NCBI RefSeq assembly: GCF_900639985.1
Contig: NZ_CAAAIM010000003.1
Span: forward strand, 62,001 to 126,000
Length of the DNA stretch: 64,000 nucleotides
Direction of reading: 5' to 3'
Source: Legionella rowbothamii
Lineage (GTDB): Bacteria > Pseudomonadota > Gammaproteobacteria > Legionellales > Legionellaceae
The translations under genes were made by a program, and so were the position numbers. Of this stretch, positions 21,384 to 31,193 are shown one piece after another. Each line of letters begins with the position of its first letter. The first letter of the stretch is position 1. The notes below the pieces were generated by a model. That model made no database searches. It was not told the origin of the DNA and saw only the letters and a list, made by a program, of their open reading frames with translations.

Positions 21384-24176
21384 ATGGTAAGTATTCCAAA
21401 AAAAGCACTAAATTTAGGATCGGGGCTAAAGCCAGAGGAGGAACTCGCTCTAGGAAAATTGATTTTAGGTAATCGAGTTGGTGATGGCTCTCATAAGGTC
21501 TATCATGCTAAATATATTGAAGATGGGGCGTTAAAAGAGGGTTTTTTCAAGGAGCTTGAACCGGAAAGAAATTTTCCTGAGTTGCTTGCCAAAAGTAGCG
21601 TTGCTACATCAACTATTTTGAAATTATCTCAAGAGCGCACCGCAGAAGAGCATTTAGTTTACAATGATCAAGGTCAAGTATTAGGTATTTTCTCGTTGAA
21701 ACTGGAAGGATTTAAGCCCTTTAATATAAAAGGTGAGGCTATTCCTAGTGATACTACGGAAAAAGAACAGGTTATCCCTTCTACGGAGACATTAATTCTT
21801 GAAAACATGATGGAAATCTTGTTGGGGCGCTGGGCTTTTGGTGATGATGATCCGCATCCACATAATCTGAGTTTAAAGGGGGGGATCGACTATGACATGT
21901 TTTGGTATTGGTTTGTCATTTTTATTAAAGGCGCTCGTACTGGAATAGAATTACCTAAAACGCGAGTCAATTTAACTGTTCGTGATTATGAGCGTTTTCC
22001 ATGTTGCGTTGATTCAAAGCCTTATCATTCACCAACATATACTCACCCCGGTCAAGGCAGTATTACAATTCCTGTACCTGAAATGGTGCAAACAACGGTT
22101 CTCCCCAGTACTTTACCTAAAGTTTATGCTGAGCCAGAGCAATTTGCGCGTTTGGCAGCAACCCCTGAGGCGCAAGCACAAAAAGTTGCCGCGGCATTAA
22201 AAATTATCTTAACGTTTCAGCCGGAAGTTCTATGTAAACGCTTATTTGATGAATTTGAATCCCTAGATGAAAGTGACTATCAACGTCTAATAAAGAAATA
22301 CGGAAGTTTAGTCAAATGGGCCGAGCATTCTGATGAAAATATCTCCGAAACGGGAGCAAGTCCAGAAGATAAGCCAATCCCCACAACAATGCCCTTCAAT
22401 TATACTTCTTTAGGTCAAGCGTTGCGGGTCAAATATGAGCAGACTTTTCCTCAATTCTGTAATGAAAAAAACAATAGGAAATCTTTTGTCAATTTCATGA
22501 TGAAGATGTATCAAGAGCATTACGATAATTTGTATCGAGTGGTCGTTTTCTATATGGGTTGTGAAGATAATGGTTTTGGTGTTCCACTTTTAGCGACCAA
22601 TGAAGAACTGTTTCGCAAGCCCTCTATTTATAAGAATATCCAAGAATGGATGGCAAAACAAAATGAGACGATTACGGATTCCACAGAAAAATATAATTTA
22701 GATGAGTTACACCAACGCTATCACCAGGTTTGGCGTGATGCTTATGCACTTCGATTAAGAGCTCTATTACGCGATACTCGGAATTTAACTAAATCATTAG
22801 CTAAACTGGTTGCTGAAAAAGATGATGTGGTGATCGTTGAGACTGCAGATGCTCTAGAAGTGACCGATAGTGACTTAACCGATGTTTGGCAGTTATTTGG
22901 AACATTAAAGAACATCGCGATTAAGGTAAAAAAAGATTCTGAGCATGGTAATACCACTCCTAATAATGGCAATGGCGCCTCCTTGAATAAGGCGCTCGAT
23001 CTACTGGTTCAATTTACTAATGAGCTGCAAAATATTATCACCCAATATTATGGAAAGAAAGGGGATGTTTTACTTGATACCGACAATAAGGAGTTTACGC
23101 AAAACATACTTAAACTTTGCTTGGAATATTCTGATAAAATCAAAGATGCTTTGGCCCATACTACAAGTTATGCCAAAGATAAATTCGGCCCTATTATAAA
23201 TGAGTTAGAACAATTTGCTTTACAAGCCAGATTTAGCACGCATTTGCATGCAACCGATGAGGAAATGTTAAAATTACCTCCAACCATTAAAAGAGAGGTA
23301 CTGCCACTGACGCATCCTCAGGTTATTGAAGAATTTAACGAAAAATTATTTGCATGGGTAGATACCCTGTCCCCGGACACATTCAAGCTCTACATGCATG
23401 AAATCATTGATACAAAATACAGCCAGAGCATTGAATTCACACGGGTACGCGCAAAGCCCACTAAAGACTATTTAGAGAAAAGTACAGAAAGTAATCATAA
23501 TAAACTTGCTTATATATTAAGTGCCGGAAAGACAGAGGATGGTGCATTAAATACCTGCATTATTCGTGAACTTACCCCTGTTATGCTACAAACAAATTAC
23601 ATTGCTAGTGTTTCAACTGCTTTGCGAAATGGTGGTTTCGAAGCCAATATTAATGTTTTTACTAAAGCGGCTGTCAGTTGTGCGAAACATAGCAGTGCTT
23701 TTGTTCATTTACAAAATATGGAAGGGGTTTCTCTGGTCTATAATACGGTGTATAACTGGGTGGAACAAATTTCCAAGAGTGATAGTGAGCGATTACGTCG
23801 CGTAAAAAATTCTGCATTAGGTAAATATGAAAATGGATTATCGAAAGTAGGTTCGTTCTTTTGGGGCAACTCATCGCGGAAAAAAGAGATTAATGACTAT
23901 TTTCGTGATTATAATGCTCCTACTGCTTTGGCTATGACCTTTATGAAGGGAGAGCCTACATCAACAGCCAGCTCGCAATTATTTTTAGATATAATACAAC
24001 AGATACAAGAAGATATTAAAAAGAATGTGAAATTAAAGGAACATCCGGGGTATGCATTGATTGCGCTGTTTAATGAAATGGAACATAAGGATTTTTATTT
24101 ACAATATTTGCAATCGAAGCATTCTTTGGTCAGAATGCTTCCAGAAAAAAAGTGTTCTACTGAAGTAACCATGTAG
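21384..24176 (+). CDS. Large protein with kinase-like N-terminal module, putative effector
   Basis: Protein of 930 residues from the ATG at 21384, which has a GGACGAG site; a TTG at 21363 is in frame. Residues about 28-176 show a kinase-like order of motifs. These are a glycine-containing loop (LGNRVGDGSHKVYHAKY), a lysine in FFKELEPE, and a long gap. Then comes FGDDDPHPHNLSL (H158, H160, N161), closely followed by GIDYDMFWYW (D169, D171). This DxHxxN plus IDxD pairing resembles the catalytic and metal sites of phosphoinositide-kinase-like Legionella effectors. The remaining 750 residues are helical and unrecognised. There is no signal peptide. It lies upstream of psd on the same strand but with its own promoter. 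Confidence 0.5.
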   Translation: MVSIPKKALNLGSGLKPEEELALGKLILGNRVGDGSHKVYHAKYIEDGALKEGFFKELEPERNFPELLAKSSVATSTILKLSQERTAEEHLVYNDQGQVLGIFSLKLEGFKPFNIKGEAIPSDTTEKEQVIPSTETLILENMMEILLGRWAFGDDDPHPHNLSLKGGIDYDMFWYWFVIFIKGARTGIELPKTRVNLTVRDYERFPCCVDSKPYHSPTYTHPGQGSITIPVPEMVQTTVLPSTLPKVYAEPEQFARLAATPEAQAQKVAAALKIILTFQPEVLCKRLFDEFESLDESDYQRLIKKYGSLVKWAEHSDENISETGASPEDKPIPTTMPFNYTSLGQALRVKYEQTFPQFCNEKNNRKSFVNFMMKMYQEHYDNLYRVVVFYMGCEDNGFGVPLLATNEELFRKPSIYKNIQEWMAKQNETITDSTEKYNLDELHQRYHQVWRDAYALRLRALLRDTRNLTKSLAKLVAEKDDVVIVETADALEVTDSDLTDVWQLFGTLKNIAIKVKKDSEHGNTTPNNGNGASLNKALDLLVQFTNELQNIITQYYGKKGDVLLDTDNKEFTQNILKLCLEYSDKIKDALAHTTSYAKDKFGPIINELEQFALQARFSTHLHATDEEMLKLPPTIKREVLPLTHPQVIEEFNEKLFAWVDTLSPDTFKLYMHEIIDTKYSQSIEFTRVRAKPTKDYLEKSTESNHNKLAYILSAGKTEDGALNTCIIRELTPVMLQTNYIASVSTALRNGGFEANINVFTKAAVSCAKHSSAFVHLQNMEGVSLVYNTVYNWVEQISKSDSERLRRVKNSALGKYENGLSKVGSFFWGNSSRKKEINDYFRDYNAPTALAMTFMKGEPTSTASSQLFLDIIQQIQEDIKKNVKLKEHPGYALIALFNEMEHKDFYLQYLQSKHSLVRMLPEKKCSTEVTM

Positions 24177-24244
24177 AAGCATAAATTGTGGCCGGATACA
24201 GGATGGGGTATGATTCTGCTTTTATAATACGGCGGGTTCCTTGC

Positions 24245-25099
24245 ATGTCTTTAGATTTATTAAAAACCTTTCCTCAATATGTCCTTCCGAAACATGGGCT
24301 CACCACTTTAGCTGGTTGTTTGGCTGAAGTTAAAGAGCCCAAAGTTAAGAATTTTATCATTCAGCGTTTTATTAAAAAATATAATGTGAACATGAGTGAG
24401 GCATTAATTGAAGATCCGACTGCTTATATCAATTTTAACGAATTCTTTATTCGTCATTTAAAGCCAGGATGCCGGCCGTTGGCGCAAGCAGAAATTATCT
24501 CGCCGGTTGATGGTTGTGTTAGCGAGATTGGAGCTATCCATCAAGGACAACTTATTCAGGCAAAAGGGCGAGAGTATTCTGTGGCTGAACTTCTTGCCTG
24601 CTCTGATGAGGAAGCACAACAATTTGAAAGCGGTCGCTTTGCGACCTTATATTTATCCCCTAAAGATTATCATCGTGTACATTTGCCTTTGGAGGCGGAG
24701 TTACTTTCGATGACGTATGTGCCGGGGGCCTTATTTTCAGTTCAACCTACCACCGCACGTGTGGTTCCTAAATTATTCGCACGGAACGAGCGTTTAGTCA
24801 TTTCTTTTGCAACGACCGTAGGTCCGATGAAGATGGTTCTGGTTGGTGCAACTATTGTCGGGGCTATTGGTACGAGTTGGCATGGTGATATTGTACGCTG
24901 CAAACAAATCGCCTCGTTTGACTATCGCCAGGATTTGATGATGACTAAGCACATGCATAAGGGCAGTGAGGTTGGCTATTTTAAACTGGGCTCTACGGTA
25001 ATTTTATTATTTTCAGATGGTAATAAAGTCCAATGGAATGATAATTTAAAGGCTGGAAGTGCGATTCGCTTTGGAGAGGCTATGGGGAGTATTAGTTAG
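24245..25099 (+). CDS. psd: Phosphatidylserine decarboxylase proenzyme
   Basis: Converts phosphatidylserine to phosphatidylethanolamine at the inner membrane. It is 284 residues from the ATG at 24245; upstream in-frame starts would add a non-homologous extension. The self-cleavage motif LGST is at 248-251, with Ser250 becoming the pyruvoyl group. The charge-relay residues Asp89 (SPVDG) and His143 (DYHRVH) are in place, matching E. coli positions closely. All active-site residues are intact. It starts 68 bases after the preceding ORF and might be co-transcribed with it. Confidence 0.96.
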   Translation: MSLDLLKTFPQYVLPKHGLTTLAGCLAEVKEPKVKNFIIQRFIKKYNVNMSEALIEDPTAYINFNEFFIRHLKPGCRPLAQAEIISPVDGCVSEIGAIHQGQLIQAKGREYSVAELLACSDEEAQQFESGRFATLYLSPKDYHRVHLPLEAELLSMTYVPGALFSVQPTTARVVPKLFARNERLVISFATTVGPMKMVLVGATIVGAIGTSWHGDIVRCKQIASFDYRQDLMMTKHMHKGSEVGYFKLGSTVILLFSDGNKVQWNDNLKAGSAIRFGEAMGSIS

Positions 25100-25117
25100 T
25101 TAGCTCTTGTTCTGTAA

Positions 25118-25138
25118 GCTGGGCCTGATAAGTCCAGC
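25118..25138 (+). terminator. Hairpin after psd
   Basis: GCTGGGC and GTCCAGC pair with one G-U, 18 bases after the psd stop. It belongs to the GCTGGGCT repeat class and is followed at 25164 by a second, perfect copy. Confidence 0.5.
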
Positions 25139-25163
25139 ATCAGGAGTCGCACCACCTCTGTTT

Positions 25164-25183
25164 GCTGGGCTTTCCAGCCCAGC
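25164..25183. terminator. Bidirectional hairpin between psd and the OCD gene
   Basis: GCTGGGCT and AGCCCAGC are perfect 8-base arms with a TTCC loop, lying between convergent genes. It probably serves as terminator for both strands. Confidence 0.6.
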
Positions 25184-25197
25184 CTACGATTTAGTTC

Positions 25198-26169
25198 TTA
25201 ACTCAATGCAAAAGAAGTTCCCAGGTTTTTCTTCAGGGCATTTTGATACACTACAGAAGCCACACTAACATCCTGAATGGATAGACCCACGGATTTAAAT
25301 ACCGTAAGACGGTTTTTATCCTCCATATTTTTGTGCAGCAGCCAAGCCCCAAGCTCAAGAATTGATTCGGGCTGAAGTTGTTTCTGCGCAATCGCACTTA
25401 TAATTTCCCCAGACTCCGCCAAAACAGCACTCAGTTGATCGGCAATAACCAGAGCCTTTCCTAGTATTTCATTATCGATTTCTTTCATATTTACGGTATG
25501 TGAGCCAATCGCATTAATGTGTGCGTGAGCTTGAAGATCTTCAAGGTGAATCAATGGCTCGTTACTGCTCGTTGCAGTACAAATAATATCAGCATGTTGA
25601 ATCGCTAATGATATTGATTCATAAGCCTTAATCTCATAACGATCTGCAAATTTAGCAGCAAATTTCTGTGCTTTTTTCAGGTCACGGGACCATACTGACA
25701 CGTTTGTGATATTACGAACGGTGGCTACTGCCTCTAATTGGGTTTCTGCCTGCACTCCGGAGCCAATAATAGCCGCATGGGAGGCATTCTCACAGGCAAA
25801 ATATTTTGTAGCTAACCCAGAGACGGCTCCTGTTCGCAGAGCGGTTAAATAGCCCGCGTCCATTAAGGCTTTCGGCTCTCCCGTTTGAGCATCAAGTAAC
25901 ATAATAAAACCAGTAATGGAGGGTTTATTTCGTGTGGAGTTATTGGGAAAAATGGAAACGACTTTTAAGCCTAAAGCTTTATCGGCGGAAAGATAAGCAG
26001 GCATGGTAAGTGTGAGCGCCTGCTCTTCCTCAATAGTGATTCCTGTTCGTAAAGGTAATTTAACTTGATTTTTTGCCAATTGAATAAAAGCACGCTCCAT
26101 TGCCTCAATCGCCTGGAGCATATTAATACTTTGCTTAACGTCATTAAGTGAGAGCAATTGCACCGTCAT
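25198..26169 (-). CDS. Ornithine cyclodeaminase / mu-crystallin family protein
   Basis: NAD(P)-dependent enzyme of about 323 residues. Family signatures are GFIMLLDAQTGEPKALMDA, the segment LTALRTGAVSGLATKYFA and the nucleotide-binding motif AAIIGSGVQAETQ, followed by HINAIGSH. Family members act as ornithine cyclodeaminases, ketimine reductases or alanine dehydrogenases, and the substrate cannot be fixed from the sequence. The ATG at 26169 is preferred over the GTG three bases upstream because an AGGA site sits correctly in front. It is transcribed alone, with the tRNA-Leu gene upstream on the same strand. Confidence 0.9.
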   Translation of the reverse strand: MTVQLLSLNDVKQSINMLQAIEAMERAFIQLAKNQVKLPLRTGITIEEEQALTLTMPAYLSADKALGLKVVSIFPNNSTRNKPSITGFIMLLDAQTGEPKALMDAGYLTALRTGAVSGLATKYFACENASHAAIIGSGVQAETQLEAVATVRNITNVSVWSRDLKKAQKFAAKFADRYEIKAYESISLAIQHADIICTATSSNEPLIHLEDLQAHAHINAIGSHTVNMKEIDNEILGKALVIADQLSAVLAESGEIISAIAQKQLQPESILELGAWLLHKNMEDKNRLTVFKSVGLSIQDVSVASVVYQNALKKNLGTSFALS

Positions 26170-26374
26170 CACACAATCCTTGAGTAGTTAGTATCTTCAA
26201 AAGTGTATTGTATTATGTGGTTGATGGCCACTAATGAAGAGAATTAAAGGATGGGAGAGTCTTAACTATTAAAATAAGGTCGTTTTGAGGCAGACTAATC
26301 ACGACTTTGGCACAAGCCTATGAGTTTAAATAGAGAAGATTAATCTAAGAATGTGCTTTTAAATTTTGTTTAAA

Positions 26375-26461
26375 TGGTACCGAGAAGAGGACTCGAACCT
26401 CCACGGGGTTACCCCCACTAGCACCTGAAGCTAGCGTGTCTACCAATTCCACCACCTCGGC
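26375..26461 (-). tRNA. tRNA-Leu (anticodon CAG)
   Basis: Class II tRNA of 87 bases including an encoded CCA. The minus strand reads a GCCGAGG acceptor arm, a D-arm with GGTAGACAC, and an anticodon stem CTAGC/GCTAG around the loop TTCAGGT (anticodon CAG). A long variable arm with GGGGGTAACCCC and the T-arm GGTTCGAGTCC follow. The acceptor stem closes with two G-U pairs. It reads CUG codons. No integrase or attachment duplication is seen next to it. Confidence 0.95.
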
Positions 26462-26547
26462 ATTCGCGGCTAAGTTACTCATATTTTTCGATACTGTCAA
26501 TGGTTTTTAGTATAAATGTAACCGCTCATTTTCGTAGAACTGGGAAC

Positions 26548-26581
26548 GTAGTCCGGATTACCCTATATCAATTCGGACTAC
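26548..26581. repeat. Palindrome GTAGTCCGGATT, likely terminator
   Basis: GTAGTCCGGATT and AATTCGGACTAC pair over 12 bases with a single G-U. Flanking AGAACTG/CAGTTCT can extend the structure. It lies 12 bases past the end of the minus-strand Sua5-type gene and upstream of the tRNA. Confidence 0.6.
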
Positions 26582-26592
26582 AGTTCTGGGCC

Positions 26593-27561
26593 TTATGCTG
26601 GTGAATAAGGCCTTCCAGCTTTCAAAATCCTCTCTCGAACTCCTTGCCACATACCTGTTGCCGGCGGTAACTCGATGACGATGCATTGTACTGTTGAGGC
26701 GTCTGCTTGTCTTAGCTGATAGTATAAATCAAAGGCCGCTTGTTCTGGATTATCCGCTAGTTGATGATAATGCTGTGCGGTAATGGTTGTGGGTTGTTTG
26801 CTGGCAATCGCATAGATTGAGTTATTGCTTTGCTGACAAAATTGCGCAAGTTGTGCGTAGTCGGTGAAATAATATAATGTTTTATGCGGTTGATAATGGC
26901 TATCTAATTTGCCGGGGACACGAAGAGTACTTTGCTGGTTACTTGATAGTGTTGTAACAACCCTGGCAATGGCGTGTTCATCAATAAGTCCATGACGCAA
27001 AATTTGATAGGTTTCTGGGTTGCTGGCATCTATAATGGTTGATTCTATCCCTACAGTACAGCGACCACCATCCAATATTGTTAATTCTTTTTCAGGAAAC
27101 GATTCTTTTACATGTAGGGCCGTTGTTGGACTTACCTTGCCGAAGGGGTTTGCTGAAGGGGCAACAACAGGGACCTGTAATTTGCTTAAGAGTTCTTGAG
27201 CAAGGGGGTGAGCCGGACATCGAATGGCTACGGTAGATTGCCCTCCCGTAATAATCGGGTTTATCTTCTCTGGCGTACAAGGTAATACTAAAGTTAATGG
27301 TCCAGGCCAAAATGCGTTAATAAGTTGTTTTGCATAATCTGGAATATGCTCAATCAGCGAGGATAAATCCCAATTTGGAGCTACGTGGACGATCAATGGA
27401 TGATTTAATGGCCGCTCTTTCATTGCAAAAACGGCTCTAATAGCTTGTTCGTTATTAATAGGAGCAGCTAAACCATAGACTGTTTCTGTAGGTATGGCAA
27501 CGGGGTTCCCCGCTTGTAAATCGCGTATGGCGAGATCGACATCAGTGGTAATTAAAGGCAT
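26593..27561 (-). CDS. L-threonylcarbamoyladenylate synthase (Sua5 type)
   Basis: Makes threonylcarbamoyl-AMP for the t6A modification of tRNAs reading ANN codons. It is 322 residues, the long Sua5 form. The YrdC core (PTETVYGLAAPI, FAMKERPLNHPLIVHV, FWPGPLTLVLP, VAPSANPFGKVSPTTA, GIESTIID) covers residues 1-200, followed by a C-terminal Sua5 domain. It is longer than the 190-residue TsaC of E. coli. It is monocistronic, facing away from the GDPD gene. Confidence 0.93.
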   Translation of the reverse strand: MPLITTDVDLAIRDLQAGNPVAIPTETVYGLAAPINNEQAIRAVFAMKERPLNHPLIVHVAPNWDLSSLIEHIPDYAKQLINAFWPGPLTLVLPCTPEKINPIITGGQSTVAIRCPAHPLAQELLSKLQVPVVAPSANPFGKVSPTTALHVKESFPEKELTILDGGRCTVGIESTIIDASNPETYQILRHGLIDEHAIARVVTTLSSNQQSTLRVPGKLDSHYQPHKTLYYFTDYAQLAQFCQQSNNSIYAIASKQPTTITAQHYHQLADNPEQAAFDLYYQLRQADASTVQCIVIELPPATGMWQGVRERILKAGRPYSPA

Positions 27562-27736
27562 ATCCAGGTCTCAGTAGTAATCTACCCTCGCGTGTAGATT
27601 TAAAAAACTAATTATTTTTACACAATTAGGCCTATTAATGGAATAGTTTTCATGAAAATTCTCATTATTATCCGCTCTTTTTGCCTTTTTAAAATGCCCT
27701 GCATAGAATGAATGATCAACAATTTGAGGTCAGTTC

Positions 27737-28504
27737 ATGTCACTTATACTTTTGGAAAAAATACTCGATAGTTATTTTGCTTTGCTACCTAGAAAAACAC
27801 CAAAACCTGAGCAGATATCCGCTGCACGTTTAATCGCTCATCGCGGGGCTCATGATCATGCTCATGGGGTGATGGAAAATACGCTCACTGCATTTCGTTT
27901 GGCAGCAAAAGCTGGATGCTGGGGGATTGAGTTGGATGTGCATGCAACTGCAGATCAGGTGCTTGTAGTGAATCATGACCCTACATTAAAACGCCTCTGG
28001 GGACGAGATCTAACTATTGCCGAAGCATCTTTTGCTGATTTACGAGCTCAAGTGCCGCAAATACCAACCCTTGCAGAAGTTGTTGCTGAATTTGGTGGGA
28101 AAGTGCATTTATTTATCGAATTAAAAGTGCCATTGTACAATGAAGAAGCTTTGTTAGCTGTTTTGCACGAACTGACTCCAGTAAAGGATTATCACTTGCT
28201 TAGTTTAAAAGACGAATGCTTTCACTGCCTATATCAGGTGCCTAAGAAGGCTCTATTGCTCGTTGCCGTGCATAACAATGTGGGCGATTTTTGTGATTTA
28301 AGTCTTAGTAAGCATTATGGAGGACTACTAGGGCATTATGTATTGATTAGCAATAAATTTGCACATCGGTTATTTTCTGCGCAGCAAGTGGTTGGAGTGG
28401 GTTTTGTTGAGTCGAAAAACAGCTTATATCGTGAATTGAATAGAGGCATTTCTTGGATTTTTACTAATCAGATCAATAAGATAAGTACACTTTTAAAACA
28501 ATAA
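27737..28504 (+). CDS. Glycerophosphodiester phosphodiesterase family protein
   Basis: Hydrolyses deacylated phospholipids to glycerol-3-phosphate and an alcohol. It is 255 residues with the GDPD signature: LIAHRGAHDH (catalytic His and Arg), ENTLTAFRLAAKAGCWGIELDVH (metal-binding Glu and Asp), then VVNHDPTLKR and HLFIELK. There is no signal peptide, so it is a cytoplasmic, UgpQ-like type. A GAGGT site precedes the ATG. It stands alone. Confidence 0.92.
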   Translation: MSLILLEKILDSYFALLPRKTPKPEQISAARLIAHRGAHDHAHGVMENTLTAFRLAAKAGCWGIELDVHATADQVLVVNHDPTLKRLWGRDLTIAEASFADLRAQVPQIPTLAEVVAEFGGKVHLFIELKVPLYNEEALLAVLHELTPVKDYHLLSLKDECFHCLYQVPKKALLLVAVHNNVGDFCDLSLSKHYGGLLGHYVLISNKFAHRLFSAQQVVGVGFVESKNSLYRELNRGISWIFTNQINKISTLLKQ

Positions 28505-28693
28505 TACGTTTTTTTGGCGTAAAATTTTTGCTATGGGATCTTTTTTTATCTATATAGACCAATGCCTCGTCATTGACGGCATGAACTAGTTATGATTTGA
28601 TACAACTGACCGTTTTAGGTTTGGTTTGATTTCTCTTTGTCTCTGGATAATGACAAATCAATGGACTTTATAGTATGTACAAGGATTTATGCT

Positions 28694-29659
28694 ATGGGAT
28701 GGATGGGAAATATTGTCAGTGCTGTAATCAATACGGCAGGAAGTGTGTTGGATACCGCAGGCTCTATTGCGTGTAGTGTAGGAGGAATGGGTTTTGCGGC
28801 GGCCCAAGCAATCGATAAAACTTTTCAGGCATCATATTCTGGCTCAGCGGTTGGCTGGGGAGGATTAGACGTTTCAGGGACTTTAGACCACTTATTCGGT
28901 ATTAACTACACGTTGCCCCTGCAACTTAGCAAATCATTGGATGGAGAGGAATTATATCACACCATGGATTATGTTGAACCTGGGATGATCTGCATGATTA
29001 GCTCAGTGGTTCTAAGCTCGGGGGTTATTTTAAAAGGTTTAGGGAGTACGCTTAAAAAATTTCAGCAATATCGCGATGATGATCAATTTACTCAACAAAA
29101 TTATGGCACCAAGATTGAACGACCAGCGGCCCGCGAATTTATGCAATCCCAGTTAACGTCATTGAGTAGCTCACTTACGATTGCCATGCTAAGCTATAAC
29201 ACTGCAATTTGTTTTGCCTATTATTCTGATATATTGAATTCATCGTTGAGCCTGACCTATCCGCTTCAAGGAACCAGGTACGCACGGGGGGTTTATTATC
29301 ATGGGCCGCAGAAGACTACTACTTACCCCCTCGTGGTTTCCTTTGACCCCCAACAAATCGTCGTCGATTTACCGTTTATTGGTAATGTAACTTTGTTGCT
29401 AAATATGGCGTTCAATGGTGCTGCGAATATTACTGCCGGCGCGGGAATTTTCTTTAAAGAAAATGGGCCAGCCCCTATTGCTCCACCGGTTGTGGTAACT
29501 GCTAGTGCCGTAGGTGGCTCGAGCGCGTATTTATTAAGTAATTTTTTTGCGAAAAAAGAATTAGAAGCCCGTGATCGCAGATTGATTACTGCAGCGAGAA
29601 AGACGGTATTCTCTATTCAAGATGGTGAGGAAGACGCCTTACTTACTCTTCAGGTTTAA
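28694..29659 (+). CDS. Hydrophobic glycine-rich protein of unknown function
   Basis: About 321 residues from the ATG at 28694, which has an AAGGA site eight bases ahead; an ATG at 28661 and a TTG at 28637 are in frame. It has an amphipathic Gly/Ala-rich N-terminus (NIVSAVINTAGSVLDTAGSI) and several hydrophobic stretches: about 97-115, 150-170, 225-245 and 262-280. The C-terminal tail is charged (FFAKKELEARDRRLITAAR). I recognise no domain. It could be a multi-pass membrane protein or a membrane-inserting effector. It is monocistronic, convergent with the metal-efflux operon. Confidence 0.5.
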   Translation: MGWMGNIVSAVINTAGSVLDTAGSIACSVGGMGFAAAQAIDKTFQASYSGSAVGWGGLDVSGTLDHLFGINYTLPLQLSKSLDGEELYHTMDYVEPGMICMISSVVLSSGVILKGLGSTLKKFQQYRDDDQFTQQNYGTKIERPAAREFMQSQLTSLSSSLTIAMLSYNTAICFAYYSDILNSSLSLTYPLQGTRYARGVYYHGPQKTTTYPLVVSFDPQQIVVDLPFIGNVTLLLNMAFNGAANITAGAGIFFKENGPAPIAPPVVVTASAVGGSSAYLLSNFFAKKELEARDRRLITAARKTVFSIQDGEEDALLTLQV

Positions 29660-29666
29660 ATAATGT

Positions 29667-29690
29667 AGGTTGGGCCCATGGGCCTAACCT
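29667..29690. terminator. Palindrome between convergent genes (AGGTTGGGCC)
   Basis: AGGTTGGGCC and GGCCTAACCT pair with one G-U around CATG, eight bases after the preceding stop. Same class as 8827-8854. Confidence 0.6.
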
Positions 29691-29726
29691 TCTCCATCCT
29701 TAGTTTGATTCGTAAAGGGAAGCAGT

Positions 29727-31193
29727 TCATTTTTCCATTCCCAGTTTTTGTTGCCACCCTCCACCCAAAGCTTGAAACAAAGCAACCGTATCCGAGAGGC
29801 GATTTGCTTGAGCTTGAATTAAATTCAATTTAGCTTGTTGATAATTTTGCTGGTTAAGGAGTAAAGCCGCCTGGCTGGTATCACCTAGCACTAATTGGCG
29901 TTGATAAATTCTAAGGCTTGTACGTGCCGCCTGTTCTGCTTTATTGGCTGCATCTAAAGCCAGGGCATCTGCTTGTAAGGCCTTTAATGTATCGGCTACA
30001 TTTTGGTAGGCATTGATTACCGTTGAGCGGTACTGTGCTGCTGCTTGTCTATAGGTCGCTTCCGCGGCTCGCTGCCTATGACGCAGTGCTCCACCGTTAA
30101 AAATTGGCTGCGTAATAATGCCTGCGAGAGCCCAAAAGCGAGTATCCGGTCGCAGTAAGGTGGCAAGAGTAGTTGCTGCCGTACCCGCATTGGTGGTATC
30201 AATTGTAAAATTGGGGAGACGATTGGCGATGGCTACCCCAATTAGCGCATTTGCAGCATGCATCTGTGCTTCGGCTGCACGAATATCAGGGCGATGTTCG
30301 ATGAGGGTTGAGGGGATTGAAATGGGCAATTGCGTGGGTAATTGTAAGGAGCTCAAATAAATTTGCGGCGTGCGTTGATCATCAGGAAAACGCCCAGTTA
30401 GGGAATTTAATAAATCTCGTTGGATAGCCAGTTGCTTTTGCAATGGAGGCAGGCTTGCTATTGATGCGGCCAAGGCCGCTTGTTGGACTGCCACATTAGC
30501 AAGCGCCGTATCACCCAGTCTTAATTGGTGTTGCATAATCGCTAAGATTCTTTTTTGCTCGCTAATAATTTTTTCGGTCGTAGTTATTTGCTCCCGCAAA
30601 GCAGCCTCTTGGATTGCGGCATTTACTACATTAGCCGTTAAGGTTAAATAAGTGGCTTCTAATTGAACGCGTTGAAATTCGGCCTGCGCCATTAATGATT
30701 CCAATTGTCGCCGGGTTCCACCAAAGACGTCAACGGTATAGGACACAAACACTTGCCCGGTGTATAGCGAATAGTGATATTGGTTACTCGCCAGTACGCT
30801 GGTGAGAATATCGGCAGTTTTTTGCGTGGTAGGATTAAATGATACGCCCACTGCAGGCAGAAGTGCTCCTCGCCCTGCATAGGCGTTTTCTAAAGCCGAA
30901 CGAAGAGCATCTTGGGCACCACTGAGGGTGGGATTATATTGCAAACTTACCGCTACTAACTCATTCAATGGTTCAGAATTAAATAATCGCCACCATTCGA
31001 CGGGTAACTTGTGATTTGCAACAAAAGATTGCGCTGCACCAAATCGTGTTTTACTCGCTGCGGTTTTAGTCAGTGAGGCAGGTTTGGTATAACTTTGAGG
31101 AAGTGGGTCCACCGGTCTTTTATAGTTGGGCCCCACGGCACAACTATTGAGTAAAAGTGGCAGCAATCCTATGCGTACTAGATTATGCATCAT
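29727..31193 (-). CDS. RND efflux outer-membrane lipoprotein (NodT family)
   Basis: Outer-membrane channel of the second tripartite pump, 488 residues from the ATG at 31193, which has a GGGGA site. The lipoprotein signal ends LLLNSC and the mature protein begins CAVGPNYKRP. Two TolC-like repeats follow; STLIEHRPDIRAAEAQMHAAN is the family signature and the end is LFQALGGGWQQKLG. Its start overlaps the stop of the metal-type RND permease upstream, so it is the last gene of a three-gene operon, the reverse position from the OMF at 9044. Confidence 0.9.
   Translation of the reverse strand: MMHNLVRIGLLPLLLNSCAVGPNYKRPVDPLPQSYTKPASLTKTAASKTRFGAAQSFVANHKLPVEWWRLFNSEPLNELVAVSLQYNPTLSGAQDALRSALENAYAGRGALLPAVGVSFNPTTQKTADILTSVLASNQYHYSLYTGQVFVSYTVDVFGGTRRQLESLMAQAEFQRVQLEATYLTLTANVVNAAIQEAALREQITTTEKIISEQKRILAIMQHQLRLGDTALANVAVQQAALAASIASLPPLQKQLAIQRDLLNSLTGRFPDDQRTPQIYLSSLQLPTQLPISIPSTLIEHRPDIRAAEAQMHAANALIGVAIANRLPNFTIDTTNAGTAATTLATLLRPDTRFWALAGIITQPIFNGGALRHRQRAAEATYRQAAAQYRSTVINAYQNVADTLKALQADALALDAANKAEQAARTSLRIYQRQLVLGDTSQAALLLNQQNYQQAKLNLIQAQANRLSDTVALFQALGGGWQQKLGMEK

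Noticed and set aside
26375..26461. tRNA-Leu as an integration site
   Set aside because: No integrase, no duplicated tRNA end and only ordinary genes on both sides.
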